This document shows, one piece after another, positions 36,472 through 46,687 of a stretch of 64,000 nt of DNA (position 1 is its first letter; each line of letters opens with the position of its first letter). Origin of the DNA: Torulaspora globosa (lineage: Eukaryota > Ascomycota > Saccharomycetes > Saccharomycetales > Saccharomycetaceae); the NCBI RefSeq assembly GCF_014133895.1, contig NC_050733.1:682001-746000 (forward strand), given 5' to 3'. Below the pieces are notes generated by a model, which saw only the letters and a program-made list of their open reading frames with translations, did not search any database and was not told the DNA's origin. The translations under genes were made by a program, and so were the position numbers.

Positions 36472-38154
36472 TCAGTGATATATTGTAGAGCCACTTAATA
36501 CAATATCGCTAAGCGAATAAATATTACTGTTTGCTCGACGTTCAGGCTGTTTCTCATAGTGTAGAAGTTCAAGACCGGGTTCTGAGTGTAATGTGTGAGA
36601 TGAGGAACAATCAGAGTGCATGGACAAAGACGACATATCAATATCATTAGACAAGAAGGTGAAGTCTGATTCTTCAGCTACTCTGTTATCGTTTTCAGCA
36701 GCCTCGAGCTGTACAGCAATGGTGTTTTCCTCAAGCGAGGTTTCGGCTGTCTTCTCAGTCGATGCTTGACATCTAACGTCGCAAATGCGGTGCAAACCGA
36801 GTTCTCGTGAGCCAAGCGTCAACAGTGAACCATCACTCAAAGTGTCCATGAACACGGAACCCTGCACTTTAACACCGGTCAAATTTGCGCTATGTGTTCC
36901 GTTTACCACAATGTTCCCGCACTGGCTAATGTCATGTATGTCTAAATCATTTTCGAGGACTATTGAACTGAAACCCTGTGCCAGTGTTGCCCTCTTCATA
37001 TTATTCGCGAATTTCATATCCCATGAAATTATGAAACCCTGATCGTCTGCAGTGTAAAGAGTCTTCGATTCTTCATGGTATTTCAGCGATTGAATACACC
37101 CTTTCATCGGTAGCATTTCAAATTTGCAGTCACCTGTACTTGACCTTATATCCCAAACTTTGACCGTATCATTGATGCAGTTAGCTAAATGAAACTCGTC
37201 GATCCAAACACAGTCATACGAGGCGCTGTTCTGTAAGGATGACCGTGATAAAGAGCTGCTGCTGCAATTATCCGGAATATACAAGCTACCAGAACTCTTT
37301 TGGTCAGATCTCAGATCCAATAAAGCGACGCCGCTACCGCCAAACTGCGACCCACACAAGGACAGCAGGTAAGGATTCTTGTTAATGGCAAAGGATTCAA
37401 CCCCCGCGAAGCTCTGTAAGTATTGAGGAGTCCTTGAGCCGTTGATGTCGTAGATGAACAACGAATCGTTCACCAGCGAAACGAACCCTCGGTCGCTCCA
37501 AAATTTCAATTTTCGAACCGGCAATGACTCGAACGATTGCAACCAATTATCAAGTCTGACAGGATTTCGATGGCTTAAAAATTTGCCATGTTTGTATCTC
37601 TTGACAATCTTGGCATTACCTTCATCCGTGGACGTTGATATCAAGTTCACGACTCCGTCCTGGTGGCCCGTCAACAGTAGTTGGTCGTGCCCATCGACGT
37701 AGTCTGCCGTGAATTGCGGCCGAGGAAGTAACATCGAAGTGAAGATTGGAGTCCCTGGTACAGAGATCGCCTGCAGCTCATGCAAACTGGGTTGTTCATT
37801 TGCTTGTCCCTCAATCCTCATGAGTTTCAAGTTATCCCTCGATTCCATATCCGAGATCAGCAAAGCATCGTCGACCACCGAAAGACTTGCTGGGAGAGAC
37901 GCTGATTTGGTTTCATCGTTGACCCTCCAATACGAGGACTCGAGCTTCTTCGTAGTGTAAAAATCGTTGAAATCGTCAGATACCTTTCTCAACAGCGGAG
38001 AACCCAGTCTCGAAGCATCGTTTTGCCACGACCGGGAGTGGCGCCAGCTCATATTCCTCGTATCAGACCCCGCCACTCGCCCACTTCTCTTCTTCACAAT
38101 AATAGCAGGTTGCCGGAACACGTTCGCTGGCGTATAGTACTTGCTTGACTCCAT
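36472..38154 (-). CDS. DSE1: Daughter-specific WD-repeat protein Dse1
   Basis: Dse1 is a daughter-cell protein involved in cell-wall metabolism and separation; in S. cerevisiae it is induced by Ace2. The 560 residues carry scattered WD-type repeats, for example HDQLLLTGHQDGVVNLIST, NDTVKVWDIRSS and LYTADDQGFIISWDMK. The N terminus is short and basic (MESSKYYTPANVFRQPAIIV) and the tail is Ser-rich. Length is close to the yeast protein (573). The ATG is at 38152-38154. It is YER124C, between YCK3 and RSP5 as in S. cerevisiae. ACCAGC at 38412-38417 upstream resembles an Ace2/Swi5 site. Confidence 0.93.
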   Translation of the reverse strand: MESSKYYTPANVFRQPAIIVKKRSGRVAGSDTRNMSWRHSRSWQNDASRLGSPLLRKVSDDFNDFYTTKKLESSYWRVNDETKSASLPASLSVVDDALLISDMESRDNLKLMRIEGQANEQPSLHELQAISVPGTPIFTSMLLPRPQFTADYVDGHDQLLLTGHQDGVVNLISTSTDEGNAKIVKRYKHGKFLSHRNPVRLDNWLQSFESLPVRKLKFWSDRGFVSLVNDSLFIYDINGSRTPQYLQSFAGVESFAINKNPYLLSLCGSQFGGSGVALLDLRSDQKSSGSLYIPDNCSSSSLSRSSLQNSASYDCVWIDEFHLANCINDTVKVWDIRSSTGDCKFEMLPMKGCIQSLKYHEESKTLYTADDQGFIISWDMKFANNMKRATLAQGFSSIVLENDLDIHDISQCGNIVVNGTHSANLTGVKVQGSVFMDTLSDGSLLTLGSRELGLHRICDVRCQASTEKTAETSLEENTIAVQLEAAENDNRVAEESDFTFLSNDIDMSSLSMHSDCSSSHTLHSEPGLELLHYEKQPERRANSNIYSLSDIVLSGSTIYH

Positions 38155-38956
38155 CTTGCGCTGCTAATGGCCTCAAAACCTGACGAAGAGGCGAAAGAAA
38201 GTGCCATCACTTGCCACCCACTCCCGGCATTAAATAAGCGTTCCAATCACCCAGCAAACATCCCTCTCTTTACTCTTCACTTGTTGTTGTTTACTACCAA
38301 GCTCTTGCTGGCTTTAGTAAATAAACAATGGTAGCGCCGTGTTACCCCTTCACGTGACCTCTCTTACAGAGTCGCACTAGCTGTAATCCGCTGCAGATTT
38401 CCGTTCAAGGTACCAGCCATCTGCTGTCCGTTGCGCTCTCCACTCACACAGCTCCTTAACACCACCGAACCACCGAGCCGCCGAGCCGCCACCCTTCCGC
38501 CGAATCAAGGGCTCCTTCGACCCGCAGCAACTGCCATCCCTCCGTCACACCAAAAGCCCGCTATAAAGCATCCCGACACGGCTAACGCCCGTGAGCGCCG
38601 CAACCGCTGAGCTTCTAATAGTGATCTCTGAGAAAGATGGTCTCTAAATCATAAACAAACTGGTCCCTGGTGGAAGGCCGGGTAACTGAGGGAAAATTAT
38701 GCTAGTGGCTATACAGAGGGGGGAAAAGAGAGCAAGACTGTCAACAACAGCTACCAATGCGACTGATTATGGCATAGTCTGGACTCATTGGCATTCTGAG
38801 AGGGCATTGGGAAATTTGGATTAGGCAGGGAACTTATCTAGGCAGGAGGAATAGTGACGGATTGTCCTTTTTTTGAGTGTAAAGACAAATAGGAGCTTGG
38901 ACGGTTGTGAGAGTTTCGTTCGTTTGTTGCCGAGTTTTTGAGATTGTGAAGGTAGA
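38155..38956. other. Divergent intergenic DSE1-RSP5 with CCACCGA/CCGAGCCG repeats
   Basis: An 802-bp region. An Ace2/Swi5-like ACCAGC lies at 38412-38417 and an ACCCAGCA at about 38250. A short C-rich tandem array of CACCGA/GCCGCCGA units lies at about 38460-38500. No gene seen. Confidence 0.55.
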
Positions 38957-41323
38957 ATGGCTGGAATAGTGGTTAAACTGGTGGCGGCGGAGTCGTTGTA
39001 CAAGAGAGACGTTTTCCGGTCACCCGATCCGTTTGCCGTATTGACAATTGACGGGTATCAGACCAAGTCGACTTCTGCAGCGAAAAAGACTTTGAATCCT
39101 TACTGGAATGAGAATTTTAAGTTTACTGACGTCAACGAGAATTCTATCTTGACGATTCAGGTGTTTGATCAGAAAAAATTCAAGAAGAAGGACCAGGGGT
39201 TTCTGGGGGTGATCAACATCAGAATAGGCGATGTGCTGGGTCACTTGGATGAAGACACGGCGGCTGGCACACGGCCTCCCGAGGAGACGATAACTCGGGA
39301 GTTGAAGAGGTCGAATGATGGCATGGCCGTGAGTGGAAGACTGATTGTCGTGCTGTCGAAAGAGGCCACGAGCTCTGGCGGCAGTTCTAACGAGACTCCT
39401 CAGGCGAACGGCGGGAGGTTGACCAGCTCATCTCGTTCCCAGTCGGGGTCCCACACGCCGAGACCCACCGCTGGATCAGTGGAGCACACTCTGCAGAGCG
39501 GCGCGAACGCGTCTGCGGAGGCTTCTTCCGGCACAAACGGCTCAGCTAGACAATACTCGTCGTTCGAAGATCAGTATGGGCGGTTGCCTCCTGGCTGGGA
39601 AAGAAGGACCGACAATTTCGGTCGCACCTACTATGTGGATCACAATACAAGGACAACGACGTGGAAACGCCCCACTCTGGATCAGAGCGAAGCAGAGCGT
39701 GGTAACCAGTTGAACGCAAACACTGAGGCGCAGAGAAGGCAGCACAGAGGCAGAACTTTACCAACTGGATCTAATGACAGCTCCTCTGTGACGGTGCAGA
39801 CTGGATTTAGCCCGCAAACGCCGGCGGTCAACGGCTCGGCTGCTGCAGCCTTCGCGGCTACAGGCGCTACAACATCCGGTTTGGGTGAATTACCTTCTGG
39901 TTGGGAACAAAGATTCACGCCAGAGGGAAGAGCTTATTTCGTGGATCACAACACGAGAACGACTACCTGGGTGGACCCCAGAAGACAGCAGTTCATTCGT
40001 ACTTACGGCCCAACCAACACTACGATACAGCAACAACCGGTTTCTCAATTGGGTCCCTTGCCTTCAGGTTGGGAGATGAGATTGACCAATACCGCTCGTG
40101 TCTATTTCGTTGATCATAACACAAAGACAACGACCTGGGATGATCCTAGGTTGCCATCATCATTGGATCAAAACGTGCCTCAATATAAGCGTGATTTCAG
40201 ACGTAAAGTCATATACTTCAGATCTCAGCCCGCATTGAGAATTCTACCGGGTCAATGCCACATTAAGGTTCGTAGAAAGAATATCTTCGAAGATGCTTAT
40301 CAAGAGATAATGAGGCAAACTCCGGAAGATCTCAAGAAAAGGTTAATGATTAAGTTTGACGGCGAAGAGGGCTTGGACTATGGTGGTGTTTCAAGAGAGT
40401 TTTTCTTCTTATTGTCGCATGAAATGTTCAATCCATTCTATTGTCTATTTGAGTACTCGGCTCATGATAATTACACGATACAGATAAATCCAAACAGTGG
40501 TATCAACCCCGAGCATCTAAACTATTTCAAGTTCATTGGTAGAGTCGTTGGTCTGGGTGTATTCCATAGAAGATTCTTGGATGCCTTTTTTGTTGGGGCT
40601 TTGTACAAGATGATGCTCCGTAAGAAAGTGGTGCTGCAGGATATGGAGGGCGTTGACGCCGAGGTTCACAACTCTTTGAAATGGATGCTGGAAAATAGTA
40701 TAGACGGCATACTGGATTTGACATTCAGTGCAGATGACGAGAGATTTGGCGAGGTAGTCAACGTTGATCTAAAGCCGGACGGGAGAACCGCTGAAGTGAC
40801 AGACGAGAACAAAAAAGAATACGTCGAGTTATTCACACAATGGAAGATAGTAGATAGAGTTCAGGAACAGTTCCGAGCCTTTATGGATGGATTCAACGAA
40901 TTGATACCAGAAGATCTGGTCACGGTCTTCGACGAAAGGGAACTAGAACTCTTGATAGGTGGTATCGCTGAGATCGACGTCGAAGACTGGAAGAAGCATA
41001 CAGATTACCGTGGTTACCAGGAATCGGATGAAGTCATCAAATGGTTCTGGAAATGTATCACAGAATGGGATAACGAACAAAGGGCACGTCTACTACAATT
41101 TACAACTGGTACTTCGCGTATTCCCGTCAATGGTTTCAAAGATCTGCAGGGTTCTGATGGCCCAAGAAGATTTACCATTGAAAAAGCGGGAGAGCAAGGA
41201 CAATTACCGAAATCGCATACCTGCTTCAACAGGGTGGACTTGCCGCCATACGAAGATTACGACAGTCTGAAACAAAAACTTACATTGGCCGTGGAGGAAA
41301 CGATAGGATTCGGTCAGGAATGA
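38957..41323 (+). CDS. RSP5: HECT E3 ubiquitin ligase Rsp5 (Nedd4 family)
   Basis: The essential E3 for endocytosis and sorting of membrane proteins. The 788 residues comprise an N-terminal C2 domain (about 1-130). Three WW domains follow: [40 protein letters not shown] and [20 protein letters not shown]. The HECT domain ends with the catalytic cysteine at residue 756 in [13 protein letters not shown] and the tail IGFGQE. This cysteine is 32 residues from the end, as Cys777 is in S. cerevisiae (809 residues). Linkers between C2 and WW2 are Ser/Thr/Ala-rich and slightly shorter. The ATG is at 38957. It is the YER125W orthologue. Confidence 0.98.
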   Translation: MAGIVVKLVAAESLYKRDVFRSPDPFAVLTIDGYQTKSTSAAKKTLNPYWNENFKFTDVNENSILTIQVFDQKKFKKKDQGFLGVINIRIGDVLGHLDEDTAAGTRPPEETITRELKRSNDGMAVSGRLIVVLSKEATSSGGSSNETPQANGGRLTSSSRSQSGSHTPRPTAGSVEHTLQSGANASAEASSGTNGSARQYSSFEDQYGRLPPGWERRTDNFGRTYYVDHNTRTTTWKRPTLDQSEAERGNQLNANTEAQRRQHRGRTLPTGSNDSSSVTVQTGFSPQTPAVNGSAAAAFAATGATTSGLGELPSGWEQRFTPEGRAYFVDHNTRTTTWVDPRRQQFIRTYGPTNTTIQQQPVSQLGPLPSGWEMRLTNTARVYFVDHNTKTTTWDDPRLPSSLDQNVPQYKRDFRRKVIYFRSQPALRILPGQCHIKVRRKNIFEDAYQEIMRQTPEDLKKRLMIKFDGEEGLDYGGVSREFFFLLSHEMFNPFYCLFEYSAHDNYTIQINPNSGINPEHLNYFKFIGRVVGLGVFHRRFLDAFFVGALYKMMLRKKVVLQDMEGVDAEVHNSLKWMLENSIDGILDLTFSADDERFGEVVNVDLKPDGRTAEVTDENKKEYVELFTQWKIVDRVQEQFRAFMDGFNELIPEDLVTVFDERELELLIGGIAEIDVEDWKKHTDYRGYQESDEVIKWFWKCITEWDNEQRARLLQFTTGTSRIPVNGFKDLQGSDGPRRFTIEKAGEQGQLPKSHTCFNRVDLPPYEDYDSLKQKLTLAVEETIGFGQE

Positions 41324-41757
41324 AAGTTGACGTTTGCGTTTCACTTTGTAGTTTATTAAACTATTAAAGATTCTTTTAAGATTATAGCGATACCATTTCG
41401 AATTAAACGCTAGCTCGCAACTGAAACAAATAGATGCCGTATGGGGAGGCAACTTTAGAGATGCGGCAAACTAGCAACTTGTCCAGGTTTTTTATCGGTT
41501 CAGCTCTTGTTAACCACCATCATCTCAAGTCGGGCAGAGAGATGATAAAGAGATAGCTTAGTGTACATAAGAATATAGATCAACTAGTGCTTGTGAAATT
41601 GATAAGCAGAAGGATATGATGAGGGCCTTGCTTTGGCTTACTACTGCCTGTTGATCTAGTGGATCAACAACGTCGACTCGGAGACTAAGAAGAAGACTTG
41701 TCAAATACACATATAAACTCTACAGGAGTGCTCATAAGCGAAGGATGGACCGCATAG
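41324..41757. other. Intergenic RSP5 to YGL176C-like gene
   Basis: A tandem intergenic of 434 bp. An out-of-frame ATG at 41745 lies 13 bp before the called start of the next gene. Nothing else recognised. Confidence 0.5.
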
Positions 41758-43251
41758 ATGCCACCAAAGCTGCCCGGTCTATATTTCGATGAAGTGAAAG
41801 GTCGCTATTTCCCTCTGAAAGCTAGTGTCGGTTCTGAGTATGGTGAGCGTGAGCAGAAGAAGAGGAAGATCAGACTGCAGAGAGAAGAACATGCCAGGCA
41901 GCTGAAAGACCAGCGGTGTCGTAACTATGAAAAGTACGCTTCTAGGCTGGTCGGTTCTGTTGACAAGCTTTTTGGTGGCTCTGATGGCTTCAGGTTTGCC
42001 AACGCACTGGAGATTGAGGCTACTTCAGTTGATAGTTGCGTCAAAAGCAACCTAGAACGTGAAATTTACGACCTTGGTATTCGATTACACAATATGAATG
42101 GCCCTGTGGTTTGCGAGCAAGTACGTCCAGACCGTCTGTTACTGGCGACTTCGACAACCGAGGGTGCTATCATAGGCGTTGAACAGCTCTTCAATGGTAA
42201 CGGAGTGGTGATAAGCAACTACCTAAGTGGAAACTCTGAAATTTCGTGCTATGCATCGAACAACATCATCAGGTTCACCGGCAATAGCTTCGGGGAATTG
42301 GGTTTGTATTGCCACATGGCACAGGCAGTAACAACTCTTCACACATTCACACGAGTGAGAAGGCGTGGCGAAATAATCGTGGATACTCTACATCGAGAAC
42401 TAGGAAGTTACGGAAATGTATACGACTCCGTCAACCTGGGAAGAACATTCATCGTGGCGGCCGGGTCCTCGTTGCAGGTTTGCAGCTGGAACGATAAATC
42501 TAATGATGGATGCAGGAAGTTCAGGTCTTTTCCGAATAAATCTGATATTCTGTGCCTTGCAGTCAAGAGCGGGGATCCAGGTGTGCTTTATGCTGGCACT
42601 CGAAACGGTTGGATATATGTCGTGCCTGTCGAACGTAATGGTACACTATCTCAAACAGCCATCAAGAGGTTTAAAGTGCAAGGAGCCCGTTCCATTATAT
42701 CCATCAAAACTACTGACACCCAAGGCCTCATATTTGTTTCTGCTATATCAAACGACACGCACCAAGCTCTCTTGTTGTTGGATACAATGCTAGAGCCTGA
42801 AGAATGCACTTTGGCTACTTTCCGGACCTCTTTTTCAAATGTGACTAGAGATCAGGAGTTTTTCGAAGTGACGCACGATGGGCGGTTTCTCTTATATGGT
42901 TCAGCTACAGGTGGTAACGGTTCAGGTGATTTTGAAGTCTTTTCTTCTCATTTAGGTGATAACCTTGCCCATGAACGGAATGGCCGAGCTTTTACTTTCT
43001 TTCCATTGAACTCATTGAGAGATGGATACTTGAAGTATCCAGAGTTTTGTGCACTTCGAGACTTGCAATTGCGGAGTGCAATCTTCATCAACTGTAAGCG
43101 AAATCCTGGTGCTCTCAAATATGAGAGTGAGATGGATGAGACTTACAGCATTACCTGCCCAGAAGATTGGCGTGTATCGGCATTTTTGAGGTCTGAATCG
43201 AATGGAGAGTATTATGCAAGAGTTACTATGCTTCTCAAAAGAATTGTTTGA
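41758..43251 (+). CDS. WD-type protein with DCAF4-like N terminus, probable YGL176C
   Basis: A 497-residue protein without known function. The first 20 residues, PPKLPGLYFDEVKGRYFPL, resemble the LPG-(F/Y)-Y-D-x-x-K-x-R-Y-F motif at the start of metazoan DCAF4/WDR21. A basic helix (REQKKRKIRLQREEHARQLK) follows. The rest has the spaced beta-rich segments of a divergent propeller (DILCLAVKSGDPGVLYAGTR, GWIYVVPVERN). By order and strand it matches YGL176C, an uncharacterised S. cerevisiae gene beside SAE2 and MPT5. A substrate-receptor role is only a guess, since budding yeast uses Rtt101-Mms1 in place of CUL4-DDB1. Confidence 0.7.
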   Translation: MPPKLPGLYFDEVKGRYFPLKASVGSEYGEREQKKRKIRLQREEHARQLKDQRCRNYEKYASRLVGSVDKLFGGSDGFRFANALEIEATSVDSCVKSNLEREIYDLGIRLHNMNGPVVCEQVRPDRLLLATSTTEGAIIGVEQLFNGNGVVISNYLSGNSEISCYASNNIIRFTGNSFGELGLYCHMAQAVTTLHTFTRVRRRGEIIVDTLHRELGSYGNVYDSVNLGRTFIVAAGSSLQVCSWNDKSNDGCRKFRSFPNKSDILCLAVKSGDPGVLYAGTRNGWIYVVPVERNGTLSQTAIKRFKVQGARSIISIKTTDTQGLIFVSAISNDTHQALLLLDTMLEPEECTLATFRTSFSNVTRDQEFFEVTHDGRFLLYGSATGGNGSGDFEVFSSHLGDNLAHERNGRAFTFFPLNSLRDGYLKYPEFCALRDLQLRSAIFINCKRNPGALKYESEMDETYSITCPEDWRVSAFLRSESNGEYYARVTMLLKRIV

Positions 43252-43967
43252 CTGCCCGTTGTAACAGGTCAGCAAGGAACGGACCCGTTGCGGGTGCACA
43301 ACGCTGCAAGCCCACACCAGCTGCATTTCGTGAGAATGCTTCGAAATTTCTCTTTTGTCAATCTGATCCGAACAAGTTGTGTGTTTTCTAAATCTTTTAT
43401 TTATAATATTTAGACGTGACTTAGTGCAATTTAATTGATACAACTCCTCGATCATTTCTGTGCTCAATTGTGATTATCCATACGTCTTAGGAAAAACATA
43501 AGTATCCTTGTTGAAATAGAACGTTCCTCAACGGTTGTTGAAGCTAATAGTGTTCAAGGACGAAAATCTGGAAGAATGCAAGATATAAAAAGCGAATGAA
43601 TTGAACGCATGCGCCCAGCTGTCTGATATAATGAGTAGATGGGTACCTGGAAAATGAATGTAAACCTTAGAAAAGCTCGAATAAAACGTGAAACCGAAAA
43701 CAGGATGAAGGAATGAATCGTTTGAAAAATGAATAAAAAGCTGTAAACTTCATGACGTTTGCAAAGCGTGCAACATCAAGAATCTGAGCGTTAAGGACAA
43801 ATGATTCATAGACCAGAGTATCCATATTGATAACCTTTTTTCTATAATAAACATAAAACAACGCCAAATGGAATGGCCTTAACCTTGATCTCCAGTCTCT
43901 TACTTGGATATGAAAGTTGTATATTATGCAGTTGTGGATGTAACAGGAAAGTCCCAGCTGAGAGAAC
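43252..43967. other. Convergent intergenic, MPT5 3' flank
   Basis: A 716-bp AT-rich region. A 118-codon ATG frame on the minus strand (43667-44023) overlaps the MPT5 end out of frame; its composition looks random (Phe, Ile, Tyr, Leu-rich) and I do not call it. Confidence 0.55.
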
Positions 43968-46687
43968 TCAATGAAACCCAAAATGCTGCTTACTACCTTG
44001 CACATAATCACCTTGAACACCATCCATATATAATGGAGGAGTGAGATAGTTGGTCCCCATCAAATTAGGCTGTTGCTGGAAAGGTTGCGGCTGCATTGGG
44101 AAGGGGTTGCTGACAACTCTCTGCTGGGAAAAATTGGGTTCCCTTAGGCTTGATTGAGAACTTGTTGAATATGCAAAAGTGTTCATCATCGTTAAATCGT
44201 TACCAGTATTCTGAAATAAATTGGTGCTGCTACTGTTGCTGCTACTGCTGTCGTTTACGAAGCCCATGCTGACAATGGGCTGATGTTCGTTCTGCAGGTT
44301 CGGATTTGAATTTGGCTTTGGTAGCGGAGTGCCGACAAATGGTTGCTGCGGTGGGAAACCTTGAGTTAAGGACCCGTTCGGAACGTATGGCGACTGATAG
44401 CTTATTGAGCTCACAGAGTTCACTCCCACATGGTCGCAGAGAGTGTTCATGATATTTTGGTTTTGTTGTACTCCTTGCTGGGGGACTGCGAAAGGTAGCG
44501 ATGCTGAGCTGCTGCTTCTCCTGTGATATACATTAGCGGGCAATGAAAAGTGGCGAGCATGCTGCTTCTGGCCTGCTCCAGAACCACTCTTGTTGTTCTT
44601 AAAGTGACCAAAATGGTTGCCGCCCTGGTTCCCATTGCTGTTGTGGTTATGCGTAGCTTTCTTGGGAGAAAGGTCGCCAAATTGGATCCCACTTAATTCC
44701 GCATACGACTTCACCTTCAATTTAATCTTCTTCGCATATGAAGTGGTCTTGATGCTGGGCAAAAACTCCTTTGTCATAACTACCAAGTTTCCAATCTTCG
44801 CAGTAAAATCATGACTGAACTTGGCCAACCTACTATTCCTAATAACAGGGTTACCTGGGTACTCCAATATCAAAGAGTAATTCTTGACATCTAGCAACGT
44901 CTGAAGAGCGTAATTGCCATAGTTGTCCCTGATCAATATATTCAAATTCAGCGTAAAAATATCGATTATTGTCAGCAAAATACGCATTGCCGCCGAGACG
45001 ACGTCATCGTTCAAATCCCTCGCAACTTCGCTATCGCTCTTGGGCACGGTCACGACGATGGTGCGAAATAGCTTCTTGATGTACTTCTCAACAACGTTGG
45101 AGGAGAACTTTAGGCAAGATAACCGACAAAGTTCGCCGGATACCCTGTTGAAAATTTCAGCCAGTAAATAAAAATCCAATTCCTTGATATCTAGCAGAAA
45201 CTGAATGATGTAATTACCGAATTGGTCGTTGATAAGACCCGGCAAGAATTGGACGATCTTAACCGATATTTTGAAAATCTGTTGCAAAGTGCAAACACTC
45301 AGCAATTTCTGCAGAACGCAGCAGCCGTGCTTGTGGGTAGAAACAGTAATGATATTATTTTGCTCAACGATGGCATCGATGATAAAGCTGAACTTCGAAG
45401 GTGGGAACTTGAAGATACACTTCTGGATCACATGGTTGCCGTTCAAGTCATTGATCAAGGTCACAACCTGATCCACCGTGGTGTGCTCCTGGGAAAAGCC
45501 CTTAATGATCAGATCGATCTGGTTTTCGTTATCAACAGTGTCTATGATCTTTTGGAGCGACCGGGTTCCGTACTGGTTGATAGAAATCTGAAAAACATTC
45601 GGATAGATCGACTGGATCAACGTAGTCTTCTGGTCAGCCGTGAGATACTCACAGAGCTTCTGGATGAGATAGTTCCCAAAAGAGTCCAGGATCAGCTCCA
45701 GAAAGTATGGCTTGATCTGATCGTACATCAAGTCACGGACAATATTGGACTCCGAGGGAGACTCCAGTTTCTTCTGGAGGAAGCGACAACCGAACTGATC
45801 CGTAGCCAGCTTGACGTAGTCCAGCTCACTCAGGGGCAGAGAAGTGATCTCTAGCATGGGGTTATTGTTCAAAAGCTGCTCATTGGAAGTGATCGAGACA
45901 TTCCTCAACGAGGAAGCAGTCGTTGTAGTGTTCGAGTTGGTCGAGTTTGCATTGCAGTTCTCAAAGGCTATCTCAAACTCGTTAATCAAAGGCAGATTCG
46001 AGGACGCATTGTTTGCAGCAGTGGCGTTCGGCGAGAAATTCTTCGCCATTGCCAGAGGCGACTCGCTAGCGGACGACGACGAGATGAACTGGTTGAACTC
46101 GGACAGATCCAGCGATTGAGTCTTCTGGTGGTACTTCTTGTTGTTCATCTGACCTAGCGGTGGAGGTGTCACGGGCTCCACCAACGACTGTATCGAATTC
46201 ACCGAGAGCTGCGGTTGATGATTATAAGACATCAGGGATGGATTAGAGTCTGAACCGGATGCAATTGAAGTCAGATCAGCGAATGAGTGGCTATTGTGAG
46301 AGGTGTTCTGCTAGTGTTAGTAAAGAATACAATGTTCGGTATCGGAGGATTCGATCGACAATGAGGCAATGTGATATGGCTTAAGCAGGATGTAGATTAC
46401 GATACTCAAGCATACCATCAGAGGCTTGTGGACGTTTTACGATGGCTGATCTTGCAACTTGTCATTTTTCTCCCTCTGCTAGGCTCGGACATCCTCGGAC
46501 AGATCGAAATTTCACGTTAGATGAACGAAAGGCTCGATGTCCCAACAGCTAGAGAGAAACGATTCTGAAGGCTTGATCTAACCCATCCTTGACCATCCAT
46601 CTGCGCTCGAGTACTTGCCCGATTGGTTCACGATCTTGTGGAATCTCCATTAGCATTTCTTGTGTGAACTTTGTAAAAACATACCAT
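43968..46687 (-). CDS. MPT5: Pumilio-family RNA-binding protein Mpt5/Puf5, spliced
   Basis: Represses mRNAs carrying UGUA elements by recruiting Ccr4-Not, and so affects mating type, ageing and wall integrity. The gene has exon 1 (ATG only, 46685-46687) and exon 2 (43968-46307), giving 780 residues. Exon 2 begins NTSHNSHSFADLTS and reaches LMSYNHQPQLSVNS, which lines up with the S. cerevisiae N terminus at almost the same distance. Eight PUF repeats run from about 170 to 530, with helices GCRFLQKKL, GNYLIQKLC, GTRSLQKII, GNHVIQKCI, GCCVLQKLL, GNYIIQFLL, SNVVEKYI and GNYALQTLL. The C-terminal tail is Asn/Gln/Ser-rich. A caller ignoring splicing would start 25 codons late, at the internal ATG 46230-46232. 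It is YGL178W. Confidence 0.9.
46308..46684 (-). other. Spliceosomal intron of MPT5 (377 nt)
   Basis: 5' site GTATGT at 46684-46679 directly after an ATG; branchpoint TACTAAC at 46322-46316; 3' site CAG ending at 46308, only 9 nt from the branch A. A TAG 3 nt earlier would add one Gln and keep frame. A second ATG-GTATGC at 46418-46410 could serve as an alternative first exon with the same protein product. S. cerevisiae MPT5 also has a 5' intron. Confidence 0.78.

Noticed and set aside
43667..44023. 118-codon ATG frame overlapping the MPT5 3' end
   Set aside because: Composition looks random, it overlaps a conserved coding end out of frame, and no family resemblance is visible.
46291..46293. 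More distant TAG as MPT5 3' splice site (26 nt from the branch A)
   Set aside because: It would put exon 2 out of frame with the ATG-only exon and lead to an early stop, whereas the nearer CAG keeps frame.
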